A DNA stretch of 41,881 nt from Porphyromonadaceae bacterium UBA7141 (GCA_002491945.1 DKWX01000056.1:21985-63865), one strand, 5' to 3'; positions 15,153 to 24,852 are shown, counted from the stretch's first letter. The notes: generated by a model from the sequence alone, not told the origin. Program-made: numbers and translations.

Positions 15153-18100
15153 TTGTCATCATCTTTTTTACCGGTTGTCGTCTTATTTTGCAGAGTGTCA
15201 GGTCTCTGTCTCATCTTCTCGCGCACTTCGCGCACCTCTTCCGGCTTTATGGCCGCACTGTCTGACGGCACAGTGCCGGGCGCAGCTACCGGGGCAGCCG
15301 ACGGCTGATTGCTGTTTTTGCCCCATTTCACATTGAAGAGGTGGCGCAGGTCGGCCAGACGCCGGCGCATGGCGAAACCTACACCGGTCTCTGTCACATC
15401 CCCCTCAAGCACACTTTCGAAACCAGTGTGGCGGAACAGGCGCACCAGCATCGTGAGCATGTTAGTCTGCTTCAGAGTGTATTCAAATGAAATGTCGCTT
15501 ATCAGATTTTGCGAGAAGTTCTCGTCGGCACTGGCATCGGTGGCGTAGTTGCCTCCCACGACAATCTTGAAGCGATTGTCGAAAAGTGATTTCGACACCT
15601 GGTAACTGTAGCTCATGGCATTCGAGCTGACGCCGTCCACCGACTTGTCATAATTGTCGATTCCGAAGGAAAGATCCACTCCGCGCACTGCCTTCGAAGC
15701 CAGTGAATTGAGCTGCTGCTCTATCAGGCCGTAGAGCATGTTGTCGGCCATATTACCGTTGTTTGTCTTTAGTCCGGCACCCTGATACATACCTGTGATC
15801 AGGAGATTCATAGCCTGTGTGGAGCGCTGATCAGCACTCATCGACTGAAGTTCGTTCTGCAGCGCGAGGTCATCGTCGGTGCTGAGGTCAAACACCACCT
15901 TTGGATTCGACAATGTCCGGGATATGTCAAGCCCCACTATGAAGTTGACCAGACTGCTGTTGCCGCTCGAATTAATGACATTGGCTTTAATCAGGTCAGT
16001 GGCCTTGATGCCGAGTGTCGGATTCATCATGTCGCCGTTAAAGGTGATATAACTCTGCGGATTGAAGGTGAATTCCTTCTGCCCCATAACGGGAAGCTTG
16101 TAGTTGGCCACACCATTGCCTAAGAAAAGTTGCCCGTTGAGGGTCATGTCGCCCATGAAATTACGGAAGAAGTTGACTGTGCCCGACGGATGAAGCTGCA
16201 CCTTGCCGTTGTCGCCGAGCATCACGGTGAGTTGAGCACCCGGGGTGACGGTGAGTCCGGCGGTGATACGCATGGCCGTCATGGTCCGGATACTGTCGGT
16301 CTTGACAGTCTGTGTGGTGTCAGAAAAATTCACGAATTTCACCACCCCCTCCGATGTCGAGACAAGGCTCGATGTCGGGGCCATATCGACTGAGTAGGTG
16401 GCATTCGTACTCCCTAAGATGTCGAGATTCGCATTCACGTCAAAGTGCTTCATCGGCCCGCGCACAGTGGCATCGAGATTGAAGGCCACTTTGCCGTAAA
16501 GGTCGCTACGGGCACGTCGGTCATTATTGATGAGCATGAAGTTGCTGGCATTGGCCGCAAGGTTGAAGGCGATATCGCTGAAACTGGTTGCATCCACCGC
16601 TCCTGTGATGGTAAGCGGATTGTTGTTGGCGCCATAGACAGCAAGCGAGTTGATGGTAAGATGGTTGTCGCTCACTGTAATCGGCTCGCCTCTGAATTTA
16701 AGCGATCCTCCCATAATGGGCAGGAACACTCCCACCGAGTCAAGACTCAGATTGCCGTTGAGCAATGGCTGCGAGAGCTTGCCTGACACGTCCATCCGTC
16801 CGTTGAGTTCGCCGCTGAGCGAGGCCACATCCTTGCCTAAGAAGGCGTTCGCCACCTTGAGAGGGAATCGCGTAAGTTCGAGACTTAGGTCTTTCGACTC
16901 AAGACTTTCGCCATTCTGCGCGAGAGTCGACGTGAGGCTTACGGCCGGATTACCGTCAATCTTCAGAGCGGCCTGCACCACTGATTCGCCGTGAAGGTCG
17001 ACACCTGCATTCAGTCCGAGATCGAAGTCGCCCACGGCCATTTTATCGTAGATGAAATCGCTCACACCTATGTTGCCCTTGCCTGAGAGGGTCTTCCCGT
17101 TATAGTACACACGCACATCGCCATCGAGTATGGCCTTGACGGGAGGGGCCATTACCGACATGTGGAGGAAATCTTCAACATGGATATTGCTTATGTTGAG
17201 ATGCAGGTCTTCACCTCCGTCGGGAGTATTTTCAGTCATAAGGAGCAGACTGCTCTCACGGCTTGAGGCCCGAAGATTGGCATTGAGACGCATGGTGGAG
17301 AAGTCGTAGTCCACGTGGTTGTCGTCGTTGAATGTCCACGGCATGTAGGCTATGGTAGAGCGTAGCGGAGTGAAGTGTATTGACAACGTACTGTCAGCCA
17401 TGGCGGCTGTGAAACCGATACGGTAGCCTGTCTTGCCCGCCAGATTCATTTGATTGATAAAAGCTGAGATTCGGTTGGATCCGAGATAGCCGTTGACGTT
17501 GACCTTGGCAAACTCATCAAGTGTGCCCGGACGATTGCCCATATGGAATCTGTAGTCTATCAGTTTGCCGCGTTCGCGGAGGCCGAGCATCAGGGTGTCG
17601 AGCCTAAGACTTCCGGTGTCGACGCGGCGGGCCATGACGCCCCCATGAATGATTGAATCGTTGGCTAATGCGAGCGATACGGTGTCGACCGCCAGTCCCG
17701 ACGGACTGAGCAGGTCGCGCAGCAGTCCGCGGCCTGAGGCTCTGGCATGCAGCCTGAACGGCGGCAGCAATTCCTGCATCTCTTCTACATCCAGATTTCG
17801 GGCGGCAATCTGGCGTGACGCCACATCAATGGCCCTGGTCAGTCCATCGGTCACATTCTTCAACCCTGTCGTGGAGGTGAATGCCACCTCCGTGCCACGT
17901 GCCTCGAGCGCGCATCTGACGTTGTCGGATTCGGATATGAAGTCGGCGCGGATTCCGTCGGGGAGGTCAAGGTCGAATGTCTCCATATGCCATGCAATGG
18001 AGTGGAAATCAAGTGTCGCGTCGTAAAGCCATGCTGACGGACGCGCGTTGATGTCAAACTCCAGGTCGGCCGAGCCGCGGCATGTCTGGTCCATGAGGCC

Positions 18101-20119
18101 CAAAGCCATCAGGTCGGCATTATATATACGTAAAAGTCCCTCTGCGCAATAGTTGTCGGGCTTAAGGCTGCCCACTATGTGGGCATTGAGATTTATATCC
18201 TCATTGGGTGAGTCGATGTCGATAGAGTAACGGCCATCGGCAAGTGTGCCGCCGAGTGTGACGGCGCGCAACAGATGTCCCTTATAAGAAATCGAAGAGA
18301 TGGCGGCATCGAAATCGGTGGCCGCCTTCGGGAGTGTGGGATTGAATCCATTGCCTGCGGCATGGATGCGGGCGCTGACTTTCCCTATACCCATGTCGGG
18401 CATGAAGCAGGCCACGTCAAGATCGCTGACCTCAAGGGTGGCATCGTAGCGCTCGGAAGTGAGCCCCACATACCCGTCGGCAAGCAGTGCCCCTCGTGGA
18501 GTGACCATGCTTACATCGGCCGAATATGTCTGGCTGTCGGCTCCCAGGGTCCCTTTCACCTTTAGCGGCGGCATGCTGAACGGCAGCTGTCCGGCAAGGC
18601 GTTCTATCGGAGAAGGGTCGTTCACCTCGCCGTCGAGTGTGAGCGAAGCCTCGAGGCGCTTTATGTCGAGTGCGTTGCGGGCCTTGCCTTTGGCACGCAG
18701 ACTGAATACGCCGGGCATGGCCATATCCATCGCTTTTACCTCCACATCCGAGAGGGTGCCGTGTGCCTCCATACGGGCGTTGAGCTGACGCGACGCGAAG
18801 GCTGACGCATACTGGCCGAGCATCGGCATGAAGGATGTGGCATCGGGCATACCTATGCTTGCCGTAAGTGTGGCGTTGACGGGAGCCGAGGGTTCGAGCT
18901 GCATCAGGGAGAATGGAAGTCCGGCTGTCACTGTGGCTTTTGAATACAGTGTCTGCACTTCAAGAGCGTCAAGCTGCAGCCCTGACTCATCAAGCGCCAC
19001 AAGTCCGCTCCCCTCTACAATCTGCAGCCCGCTGCGTTCGGTGGCGCTGAGACGTGTCAGAGGCAGACGCAGGGCACTGGCCTGATTGTAAAAATGACGC
19101 ATCCCTATCCCCACATCTTTCACTTCAATATAATTGGCATCAAAGCCCGGCAACGGTGTGGCCCCTTTTATGGCATAGAGAGCCTTGAAGCCGGAAAGTG
19201 AGATGCTGTCGCCGCGTATGGTCATGGGTGCGGAGGGTGTGCTGCCGACAGTGTCGGTCGCAGGTGCCGGATGTGCCGCCACATATTCCGGGGTCGGAGC
19301 TATATAGCGGGCGTCGCCGCCGTCGATACTGAGCAGGCGGGCGGTTATATCGTTGTTGCGCAGGTCAACCACACCATTGCGCAATTTCATTTCGCCGGCG
19401 ATAAGCGTCAGCGTATCAATCGTAGGGAGCATCGACATGGCAAAACGCATATTCGTTATGTCGGCTTGATTGAGCGATATGTAGAATGGTGTGGACGTGC
19501 TGTCAGGAGGGGTGGGTTTCTGGTGCCATACGTTCATGTAGAGTGACACGTCACCATCGGAGAGACGCACTTTATTGAGCATTATCCGGCTCTGCGTGAG
19601 ATTCATGCTACTCTGATTGTCGGCCTCAAGATGTCCGGCGCGGATTTTTATCAGCATCGAAGAGTCAGGCGAAAGAAACCGATAGTAACCTTTGGTGAGC
19701 TGCAAGGCGTTGAGACGTATGTCGCCTCTCAACAACGGGAGCATACGCACATCGGCCAGAAGCTCGCCGGCATTGACCATCGTGTCGCCTCCGGCCTCAA
19801 TCACTCTTACCCCCTGCAGACTGACCCGCAGTGGGAATCTCAGACGAAACCGATCGATTTCGATATCCATACCTGTCTTGTCGCGCACGATTTTTGCGGC
19901 GGCATCCTTTAATCCGGTCTGCAACGGCGGGATATAGAGCAATAGCGGTATCAGCAGTATCAACAGCAACAGACACCCCAACACACGCAATGGCACACTC
20001 ATCCAGCGGCTAAAACGCCTTTTATGTGGAGTTGCGGCCGGATTCTTCTGTATGTCTGTGTCCTGGGACGTGGTGCGGCCATTGTCGGCCGCAATCTTGT
20101 CGGGTTGCTGCTTTTTCAT
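15149..20119 (-). CDS. tamB: Translocation and assembly module protein TamB
   Basis: This 1656-residue AsmA/TamB-type protein is predicted to bridge the inner and outer membranes. A cytoplasmic N-terminus leads into one transmembrane helix (about 45-64). A very long region of repeating beta-strands follows, as in lipid-transfer grooves. The C-terminal TamB (DUF490) domain is at about 1180-1560, with GNGVANYKLPVMGQ, TFNPQSYITFNGD and the segment NFIVGLDISRTLSNPKVVFD. The last 100 residues are charged and low-complexity. Length is at the upper end for TamB, as usual in Bacteroidetes. It is followed by tamL with a four-base overlap. Confidence 0.93.
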   Translation of the reverse strand: MKKQQPDKIAADNGRTTSQDTDIQKNPAATPHKRRFSRWMSVPLRVLGCLLLLILLIPLLLYIPPLQTGLKDAAAKIVRDKTGMDIEIDRFRLRFPLRVSLQGVRVIEAGGDTMVNAGELLADVRMLPLLRGDIRLNALQLTKGYYRFLSPDSSMLIKIRAGHLEADNQSSMNLTQSRIMLNKVRLSDGDVSLYMNVWHQKPTPPDSTSTPFYISLNQADITNMRFAMSMLPTIDTLTLIAGEMKLRNGVVDLRNNDITARLLSIDGGDARYIAPTPEYVAAHPAPATDTVGSTPSAPMTIRGDSISLSGFKALYAIKGATPLPGFDANYIEVKDVGIGMRHFYNQASALRLPLTRLSATERSGLQIVEGSGLVALDESGLQLDALEVQTLYSKATVTAGLPFSLMQLEPSAPVNATLTASIGMPDATSFMPMLGQYASAFASRQLNARMEAHGTLSDVEVKAMDMAMPGVFSLRAKGKARNALDIKRLEASLTLDGEVNDPSPIERLAGQLPFSMPPLKVKGTLGADSQTYSADVSMVTPRGALLADGYVGLTSERYDATLEVSDLDVACFMPDMGIGKVSARIHAAGNGFNPTLPKAATDFDAAISSISYKGHLLRAVTLGGTLADGRYSIDIDSPNEDINLNAHIVGSLKPDNYCAEGLLRIYNADLMALGLMDQTCRGSADLEFDINARPSAWLYDATLDFHSIAWHMETFDLDLPDGIRADFISESDNVRCALEARGTEVAFTSTTGLKNVTDGLTRAIDVASRQIAARNLDVEEMQELLPPFRLHARASGRGLLRDLLSPSGLAVDTVSLALANDSIIHGGVMARRVDTGSLRLDTLMLGLRERGKLIDYRFHMGNRPGTLDEFAKVNVNGYLGSNRISAFINQMNLAGKTGYRIGFTAAMADSTLSIHFTPLRSTIAYMPWTFNDDNHVDYDFSTMRLNANLRASSRESSLLLMTENTPDGGEDLHLNISNIHVEDFLHMSVMAPPVKAILDGDVRVYYNGKTLSGKGNIGVSDFIYDKMAVGDFDLGLNAGVDLHGESVVQAALKIDGNPAVSLTSTLAQNGESLESKDLSLELTRFPLKVANAFLGKDVASLSGELNGRMDVSGKLSQPLLNGNLSLDSVGVFLPIMGGSLKFRGEPITVSDNHLTINSLAVYGANNNPLTITGAVDATSFSDIAFNLAANASNFMLINNDRRARSDLYGKVAFNLDATVRGPMKHFDVNANLDILGSTNATYSVDMAPTSSLVSTSEGVVKFVNFSDTTQTVKTDSIRTMTAMRITAGLTVTPGAQLTVMLGDNGKVQLHPSGTVNFFRNFMGDMTLNGQLFLGNGVANYKLPVMGQKEFTFNPQSYITFNGDMMNPTLGIKATDLIKANVINSSGNSSLVNFIVGLDISRTLSNPKVVFDLSTDDDLALQNELQSMSADQRSTQAMNLLITGMYQGAGLKTNNGNMADNMLYGLIEQQLNSLASKAVRGVDLSFGIDNYDKSVDGVSSNAMSYSYQVSKSLFDNRFKIVVGGNYATDASADENFSQNLISDISFEYTLKQTNMLTMLVRLFRHTGFESVLEGDVTETGVGFAMRRRLADLRHLFNVKWGKNSNQPSAAPVAAPGTVPSDSAAIKPEEVREVREKMRQRPDTLQNKTTTGKKDDDK

Positions 20120-20245
20120 ATCATGATGATCTATGATTCAGGCATCCGTCATTCTGACTGCCGGACTGACCTGATGCTTGCGTTTCATCTGAAATCTTAT
20201 CGTGGCCGTCCGTGGAGGGGGATGGCCTGACGATATAGTGGAATC

Positions 20246-20752
20246 TTATTTCTCCCGGAGTTCGGACGAGCCTTTCATTGCGCTTCCGGATTTTCCGGCC
20301 ATCCCCCGCCGCTCGGCATCTGTCAGCTCCAGAATACCGCCTGCAAACATCCAGAACACTCCGGCCAGTATGGCGCCTGCGGCGTCGGCCGCCATATCGG
20401 CTGTCTCGAATCCGCGGCCAAGCGCCATCCATTTCTGCAGATATTCTATCGCTATCCCGACTGACATGCCAAGCATCGACATCATCGATATCACGGGGAG
20501 CCTGAGTCGGGCCCATCCATGACTCCGCATATAGTCAAACAGCAGACACAGTGTCAGGCCGGCAAACATCAGTGCGTGGGCCAATTTGTCGGCCCCGGGG
20601 AACAGTGGAATCTTTTCTTCTCCAAGCGGATCCGTCGATAATGTGAGGTAGAGTATGGCTGTCATACATATTATGCTGAAAAGCCATCCGGGCACTCTGC
20701 CCATACATTTGTGAACCCACTTTATGAAGTTGCTGTCATTATAGTCGTTCAT
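20246..20752 (-). CDS. VanZ-like membrane protein
   Basis: The 168-residue protein has four predicted membrane helices (about 21-39, 58-75, 83-105 and 117-140). It carries the VanZ signatures D-K-x-x-H-A-L-M-F (55-63), with the conserved Lys and His, and I-E-Y-L-Q (102-106). A hydrophilic C-terminal tail of about 30 residues follows. VanZ-like proteins are small integral membrane proteins of uncertain biochemistry, first linked to teicoplanin tolerance. It precedes tamB by 126 bases on the same strand and may be its first operon gene. Its probable -7 promoter box abuts the repeat element at 20787. Confidence 0.85.
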   Translation of the reverse strand: MNDYNDSNFIKWVHKCMGRVPGWLFSIICMTAILYLTLSTDPLGEEKIPLFPGADKLAHALMFAGLTLCLLFDYMRSHGWARLRLPVISMMSMLGMSVGIAIEYLQKWMALGRGFETADMAADAAGAILAGVFWMFAGGILELTDAERRGMAGKSGSAMKGSSELREK

Positions 20753-20777
20753 CCGTAGTAAGCTGCCAGAATCTTTT

Positions 20778-20785
20778 CAAAATTA
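20778..20785 (-). promoter_or_regulatory. -7 box of the vanZ-tamB-tamL transcript
   Basis: Read on the minus strand this is TAATTTTG, a TAnnTTTG match ending 26 bases before the vanZ start codon. The expected -33 position falls inside the palindromic element that begins at 20787, with no clear TTTG. Confidence 0.5.
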
Positions 20786-20786
20786 A

Positions 20787-20965
20787 TAAGCAAGTGTCCG
20801 AATTTAATTCATACAATAGGCGACCTTGTATTTCAATCGATTCCTGTGCGGAGTGAAGGTGACGATATTCGACTGAACGACAAGCCGGAAGCGGCTAAAA
20901 GACACCGCCGATTGTATAAAAGATTTACTTTCATTTACTATCGCTTAAATTTGAGCACTTGCTTA
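20787..20965. repeat. Palindromic TA-ended element, copy E
   Basis: This 179-bp copy has compensated ends: TAAGCAAGTG on the left and CACTTGCTTA on the right. Both ends changed together relative to the other copies (T to C paired with A to G), so the terminal pairing is kept. The interior keeps CGACAAGCCGGAAGCGG and ATTGTATAAA. A rightward TAAATTTG box is at 20946-20953. The remainder of the gap (20966-21095) holds an isolated plus-strand TAAATTTG (21059-21066) without a -33 partner. Confidence 0.85.
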
Positions 20966-21095
20966 GAATTTCTCCAACCACCCTCGGGATTGCAGACTCT
21001 TTTCATTTCTCACAACATAATTCCGTACCCGGAGGTTCAATCAGGCGATGGAATGTGATAAATTTGCGTCAGTTCCCCGAGTGGCACATAATATA

Positions 21096-21130
21096 ATGCG
21101 TCCGGCCGACCACAAGGTCGCCGGACGCAT
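21096..21130 (-). terminator. Terminator of rpsO
   Basis: ATGCGTCCGGC and its complement GCCGGACGCAT, plus an inner ACC/GGT, form a strong stem 23 bases after the rpsO stop. On the minus strand it is followed by T-rich TATATTATG. Confidence 0.7.
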
Positions 21131-21153
21131 ATGGCGATAGGGAGTTTCGCTTC

Positions 21154-21429
21154 TTATTTGCGGATACCGAGCTCCTTCTGGGCGATGATGGCACGGTAGC
21201 GGTTGATATCCTTGCGGATCAGGTAGTCAAGAAGACTGCGGCGCTGACCTACAAGAGCCTTCAGCGCGCGTGCGGTGGCATAGTCCTTGTGGTTGTTCTT
21301 AAGATGCTCTGTCAGGTGCTTGATGCGGATGCTGAACAGTGCAATCTGGCTTTCGGGGCTGCCGGTGTCGTTGGCACCCTGACCGTACTTTGCGAAAATC
21401 TCTTTCTTCTCTTCTGTTGAAAGATGCAT
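21154..21429 (-). CDS. rpsO: 30S ribosomal protein S15
   Basis: The protein has 91 residues and aligns along its whole length with S15, which binds 16S rRNA and bridges to the 50S subunit. Visible are DTGSPESQIALFSIRI (about 21-36), LTEHLKNNHKD (39-49, with the conserved H-x-x-D region) and the closing RRSLLDYLIRKD...RY segment. It has its own promoter and terminator. Confidence 0.98.
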   Translation of the reverse strand: MHLSTEEKKEIFAKYGQGANDTGSPESQIALFSIRIKHLTEHLKNNHKDYATARALKALVGQRRSLLDYLIRKDINRYRAIIAQKELGIRK

Positions 21430-21553
21430 GGCTGGAGAACTTAATTATTTGATTATGAATTATTTATACTTTTATCAAAATGCGCCGCCACGATATGCTC
21501 CGCAGCCTTGCCCCGCTGCTCTCCAAGCTTGCAGGGAAGCGCTTTTCGTCAAA
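21430..21553 (-). promoter_or_regulatory. rpsO 5' leader, possible autoregulatory RNA
   Basis: About 125 bases separate the predicted transcription start from the rpsO ATG. On the transcript strand, GCAGC and GCTGC flank an 8-base loop (about 21501-21518), and GAAAAGCGCTTCCC-type sequence lies upstream. S15 represses its own mRNA in several phyla through unrelated leader structures; whether this leader does so is inference. Confidence 0.3.
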
Positions 21554-21560
21554 AAGCATG

Positions 21561-21592
21561 CAAATTTACAAAATTATTCCCGATTATACAAA
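21561..21592 (-). promoter_or_regulatory. Promoter of rpsO
   Basis: On the minus strand TTTG (21592-21589), 20 bases, TAAATTTG (21568-21561). Confidence 0.75.
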
Positions 21593-21719
21593 TCGCGGGA
21601 CTCATTATTGCACACATTCCGGGTGATTCCGGCATACTTCCGGCTTTCCGGGACATGCCGGATTCGGGCCGGCGTAATGGCAGCGGTCGCCTGGATGATG
21701 TGGCCGCGATAATGCCTGC

Positions 21720-23378
21720 TTACTGGAATATCAGCACCAGCAGTTGCGCTATAACCACCCGGGAGAACATGGCCAGCGGGTAGACTGTCGCATATCCTAC
21801 TGCCGGATTGTCGCCCGGCAATGTGCTGTTGGCATAATTGAGGGCCATGGGATTGGCCATTGCCCCGCTCATTACGCCGCAGGCCAGCCCGAAGTCAAGT
21901 TTCCACCACCGCATGGCCAGCGGAGTCATCACGAGCACCGGAAGTATGGTGATTATAAATCCGGCGGCAATCCATAGCACGCCGTCGGCACGAAGTATCG
22001 TATCCATGAATTTCTCGCCGGCCTCCAGACCAAGACATCCGAGGAAGAGCGACAGCCCGATGCCGCGAAGCATCAGGTTGGCACTACGCGTGGTGTAGGT
22101 GACAAGGTGGAATTGCGGGCCGTAACGCCCTACGAGTATTCCGATTATAATCGGGCCTCCGGCAAGTCCGAGACGCACCGGCACACTTATGCCCGGAATC
22201 ATGATAGGCACCGACCCGAGCAGCAGTCCGAGCACGATTCCCAAGAATATGGCCCCCATATTGGGGTCTTTGAGTGTAACGGTGGAATTGCCCACTACAC
22301 GCGCCACCTGTGCGATCGACTTCTCTTCGCCCACCACCGTCAGCCGGTCGCCAAGCTGCAGTATCAGTCCCGGAGAGGCCAGAAGGGTGACACCACTGCG
22401 CACCACGCGGGTGATATTGATGCCATAACTGTTGCGCAGCTTAAGCGAGCCGAGCTTTCGGCCGTTGAGTTCCGGACGGCTTACCACTATATGGCGGGAT
22501 ATCAGCGATGAGTCGATGGCATTCCAGTCGATATGCCCTGTATTCCAGTCTCGCTGTTCCTGAGCGCCGAAGAGTGTGGTGAGTCCTTCCACATCCTTAT
22601 CGGTGGTGACCACAAGCAGGCGGTCTTCATGCTCAAGCACAGTGTCGGGGCCGGGGATTGTCACACTCCCCTGCCGCCACAGACGCGATATCACGAAGTG
22701 AAGATGCGTCACCCCGGCCGCCTGACGCACCGTCTTGCCGAACAATGCAGGATTCTCCACCACAAAGGCTGCTATAAAGGTCTGGTTGTCGTCATCGTGG
22801 CCACCATCCGAGATATCGCCGGGGCGCACCGCAAGTTTGCGAAGCAGCACAAATGCCAATATGACGCCAATCACTCCCAGCGGATACGTCACAGCGCAAC
22901 TCAGTGCCGCCCCGCTGGCCGATATTCCCAGCTGCGACAGGGCCTGCTGGGCTGCGCCAAGGGCCGGGGTATTGGTCGTGGCGCCGCTCAATATACCTAC
23001 CATGTCCGACATCGGGATATTCAGCACAAAGGCAAGCCCTACGGCCACGAGAGTGCCGAGAAGCACAAGCACAAGTCCAAGACCATTAAGCAGCACTCCC
23101 CCCCGGCGGAATGAACTGAAGAAACCAGGGCCTACTTTCAATCCGAGTTCATAGACGAATAACACCAGACCGAAACTTTCGGCAAAAACCAGCATCTGAT
23201 GGTCAATCTTAAGTCCGAAATGACCCGCTATGATACCCACAAAGAACACCCATGTCACACCAAGCGACACTCCTTTGAAATGCACCTTGCCCAAGGCCAG
23301 TCCTACCGCCACGATAAGCGACAGCACTACCAGGGCCTGCAACGCACTCTGCTCAAAAAGCACACTTTCTATCCACAT
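21720..23378 (-). CDS. AspT/YidE-type transporter with two RCK_C domains
   Basis: This 552-residue protein has an internal duplication: hydrophobic halves at about 10-180 and 385-552 flank a cytoplasmic region with two TrkA_C (RCK_C) domains (about 200-280 and 290-375). Each half carries the family hallmark, SGATTNTPALGAA (131-143) and GVMSGAMANPMALNYA (near residue 512). This is the aspartate:alanine exchanger/YidE/YbjL family; the substrate cannot be told from the sequence. RCK_C domains usually sense small ligands. It has a good promoter and appears monocistronic. Confidence 0.88.
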   Translation of the reverse strand: MWIESVLFEQSALQALVVLSLIVAVGLALGKVHFKGVSLGVTWVFFVGIIAGHFGLKIDHQMLVFAESFGLVLFVYELGLKVGPGFFSSFRRGGVLLNGLGLVLVLLGTLVAVGLAFVLNIPMSDMVGILSGATTNTPALGAAQQALSQLGISASGAALSCAVTYPLGVIGVILAFVLLRKLAVRPGDISDGGHDDDNQTFIAAFVVENPALFGKTVRQAAGVTHLHFVISRLWRQGSVTIPGPDTVLEHEDRLLVVTTDKDVEGLTTLFGAQEQRDWNTGHIDWNAIDSSLISRHIVVSRPELNGRKLGSLKLRNSYGINITRVVRSGVTLLASPGLILQLGDRLTVVGEEKSIAQVARVVGNSTVTLKDPNMGAIFLGIVLGLLLGSVPIMIPGISVPVRLGLAGGPIIIGILVGRYGPQFHLVTYTTRSANLMLRGIGLSLFLGCLGLEAGEKFMDTILRADGVLWIAAGFIITILPVLVMTPLAMRWWKLDFGLACGVMSGAMANPMALNYANSTLPGDNPAVGYATVYPLAMFSRVVIAQLLVLIFQ

Positions 23379-23406
23379 GAAATCAGCTTCTTTGGTTTTA
23401 AATCTG

Positions 23407-23437
23407 CAAATTTACCAATTCCCTGCAATATCCCCAA
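23407..23437 (-). promoter_or_regulatory. Promoter of the AspT/YidE-type gene
   Basis: On the minus strand TTG (23437-23435), 20 bases, TAAATTTG (23414-23407). The leader would be about 22 bases. Confidence 0.7.
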
Positions 23438-23555
23438 CTTTCCACACTCTTTTCCGGCCATTTTCTGCGCAGACGTACGGCAATTCCGCCCTGACACCTC
23501 CCCGCATGACGTCGCCTCTTTTACGCAGCGCCTCTGATGCCGGCTGCACGGCTGA

Positions 23556-23587
23556 TTTGCACGATACGGAGAAAAGAGGTAACTTTG
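23556..23587 (+). promoter_or_regulatory. Promoter of the EamA transporter gene
   Basis: TTTG (23556-23559), 20 bases, TAACTTTG (23580-23587), an almost ideal Bacteroidetes promoter. Confidence 0.75.
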
Positions 23588-23669
23588 CAACTGCGAAACG
23601 AGATTTCCGGTACGCGGCTGGTTGCCACACGTATCGGATTCATGAAACGACTCTGATTTCTTGACTTTG

Positions 23670-24584
23670 ATGGATAAAAATAAACTGAAAGGACATGGCG
23701 CCATGCTGGGCACCGAGTTCATGTGGGGTGTGAGCGCACCTTTGGGGAAGGCCATTCTCGCAGCCGGAATGTCGCCGCTTATGCTGACCAACTGCCGTAT
23801 GATCGGGGCAGCCGCTCTGTTCTGGATTGTCTCGCTGTTTACACGGAATGAGGAGGTGGAGCATCGCGATCTGCTCCGAATGTTTTTCGCGGCCCTGTGC
23901 GGTGTGGTGGTCAATCAATGCTGCTTCGTATGGGGGCTGAGCCTCACATCGCCGGTCAATGCCTCTATCATAACCACATCGCTTCCTATACTCACTATGG
24001 TAATGGCTGCCATTGTGCTCCATGAGCCGTTGACGAAACTTAAGGTGGGAGGTGTCTTCTCAGGGGCGATAGGAGCGCTGGTGCTGATTCTTGGCAGTGC
24101 CTCCGGGTCCGGAGGCGGCCATATCGCAGGCGACCTGCTCGTAATCTGCGCTCAGCTCAGTTTCACTTGCTATCTCGTATTCTTCAAGTCGCTCATAGGC
24201 CGGTATTCTCCGGTTACGCTGATGAAGTGGATGTTTACTTATTCAGCCATCTGCGTAATTCCATTCTGCTATTCCGACTGGCTGGCCATGGACTGGAGTT
24301 CGGCCCAGGCCATAATCATATGGGGCGCCCCGGCGTTTGTGGTCGGTCCGACATTCCTCAGCTACCTGCTCCTGCCGATTGGTCAGCGGCATCTGCGGCC
24401 TACGCTGACTGCAATGTATAATTACGTACAGCCCATCGTGGCCACAATCGTGGCCATCTGCGCCGGCATCGGCCGCTTCACGGCCGCCAACGCACTGGCC
24501 ATCACCCTCGTCTTCACCGGAGTATACCTCGTCACCCGGAGCAAAAGCCGCGCCGACTTGCTCCACAATGTCCCCGAGAACTGA
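23670..24584 (+). CDS. EamA-family (DMT) transporter
   Basis: The protein has 304 residues from the ATG at 23670; an in-frame TTG at 23661 would add three residues. There are about ten predicted membrane helices in two EamA repeats. The first repeat carries GTEFMWGVSAPLGKAIL (about 14-30, the typical N-terminal G-x-x-x-W-G pattern) and LSLTSPVNASII. The second repeat has the conserved YNYVQPIVATIVAI (about 259-272). These carriers usually export metabolites or amino acids; the substrate is not predictable. It is preceded by a clear promoter. The following 268 bases before the next gene show no structure I can support. Confidence 0.9.
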   Translation: MDKNKLKGHGAMLGTEFMWGVSAPLGKAILAAGMSPLMLTNCRMIGAAALFWIVSLFTRNEEVEHRDLLRMFFAALCGVVVNQCCFVWGLSLTSPVNASIITTSLPILTMVMAAIVLHEPLTKLKVGGVFSGAIGALVLILGSASGSGGGHIAGDLLVICAQLSFTCYLVFFKSLIGRYSPVTLMKWMFTYSAICVIPFCYSDWLAMDWSSAQAIIIWGAPAFVVGPTFLSYLLLPIGQRHLRPTLTAMYNYVQPIVATIVAICAGIGRFTAANALAITLVFTGVYLVTRSKSRADLLHNVPEN

Positions 24585-24852
24585 TTATCGGTCCGCATTT
24601 CGCTGATTTTTAACGATATTTCGCCATTTCAACAGACTATTACCCGACTTGGCACGTTTGATAAATTGGAGAATATCCGAAATCGGTTGCGTATCGATAC
24701 CGCCACATTTCTGCGACCGGATATCTTTCATTATTTCCTGACATTATCAATGTCGTATCACGCCCCCGTCGCATCGCCATGACTCTTCAGCTCTGCCGAC
24801 TGGCGGCGACTACGACAACACTGCTTATTTATACTGACCCAGCATTATTAAG

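Noticed and set aside
21059..21066. Plus-strand TAAATTTG as promoter of an RNA antisense to rpsO
   Set aside because: No -33 partner at the right spacing and no terminator or gene in that direction; kept only as a note.
24585..24852. Promoter for the pullulanase gene
   Set aside because: Only imperfect matches (for example TATCTTTC) were found, with no convincing -33 box.
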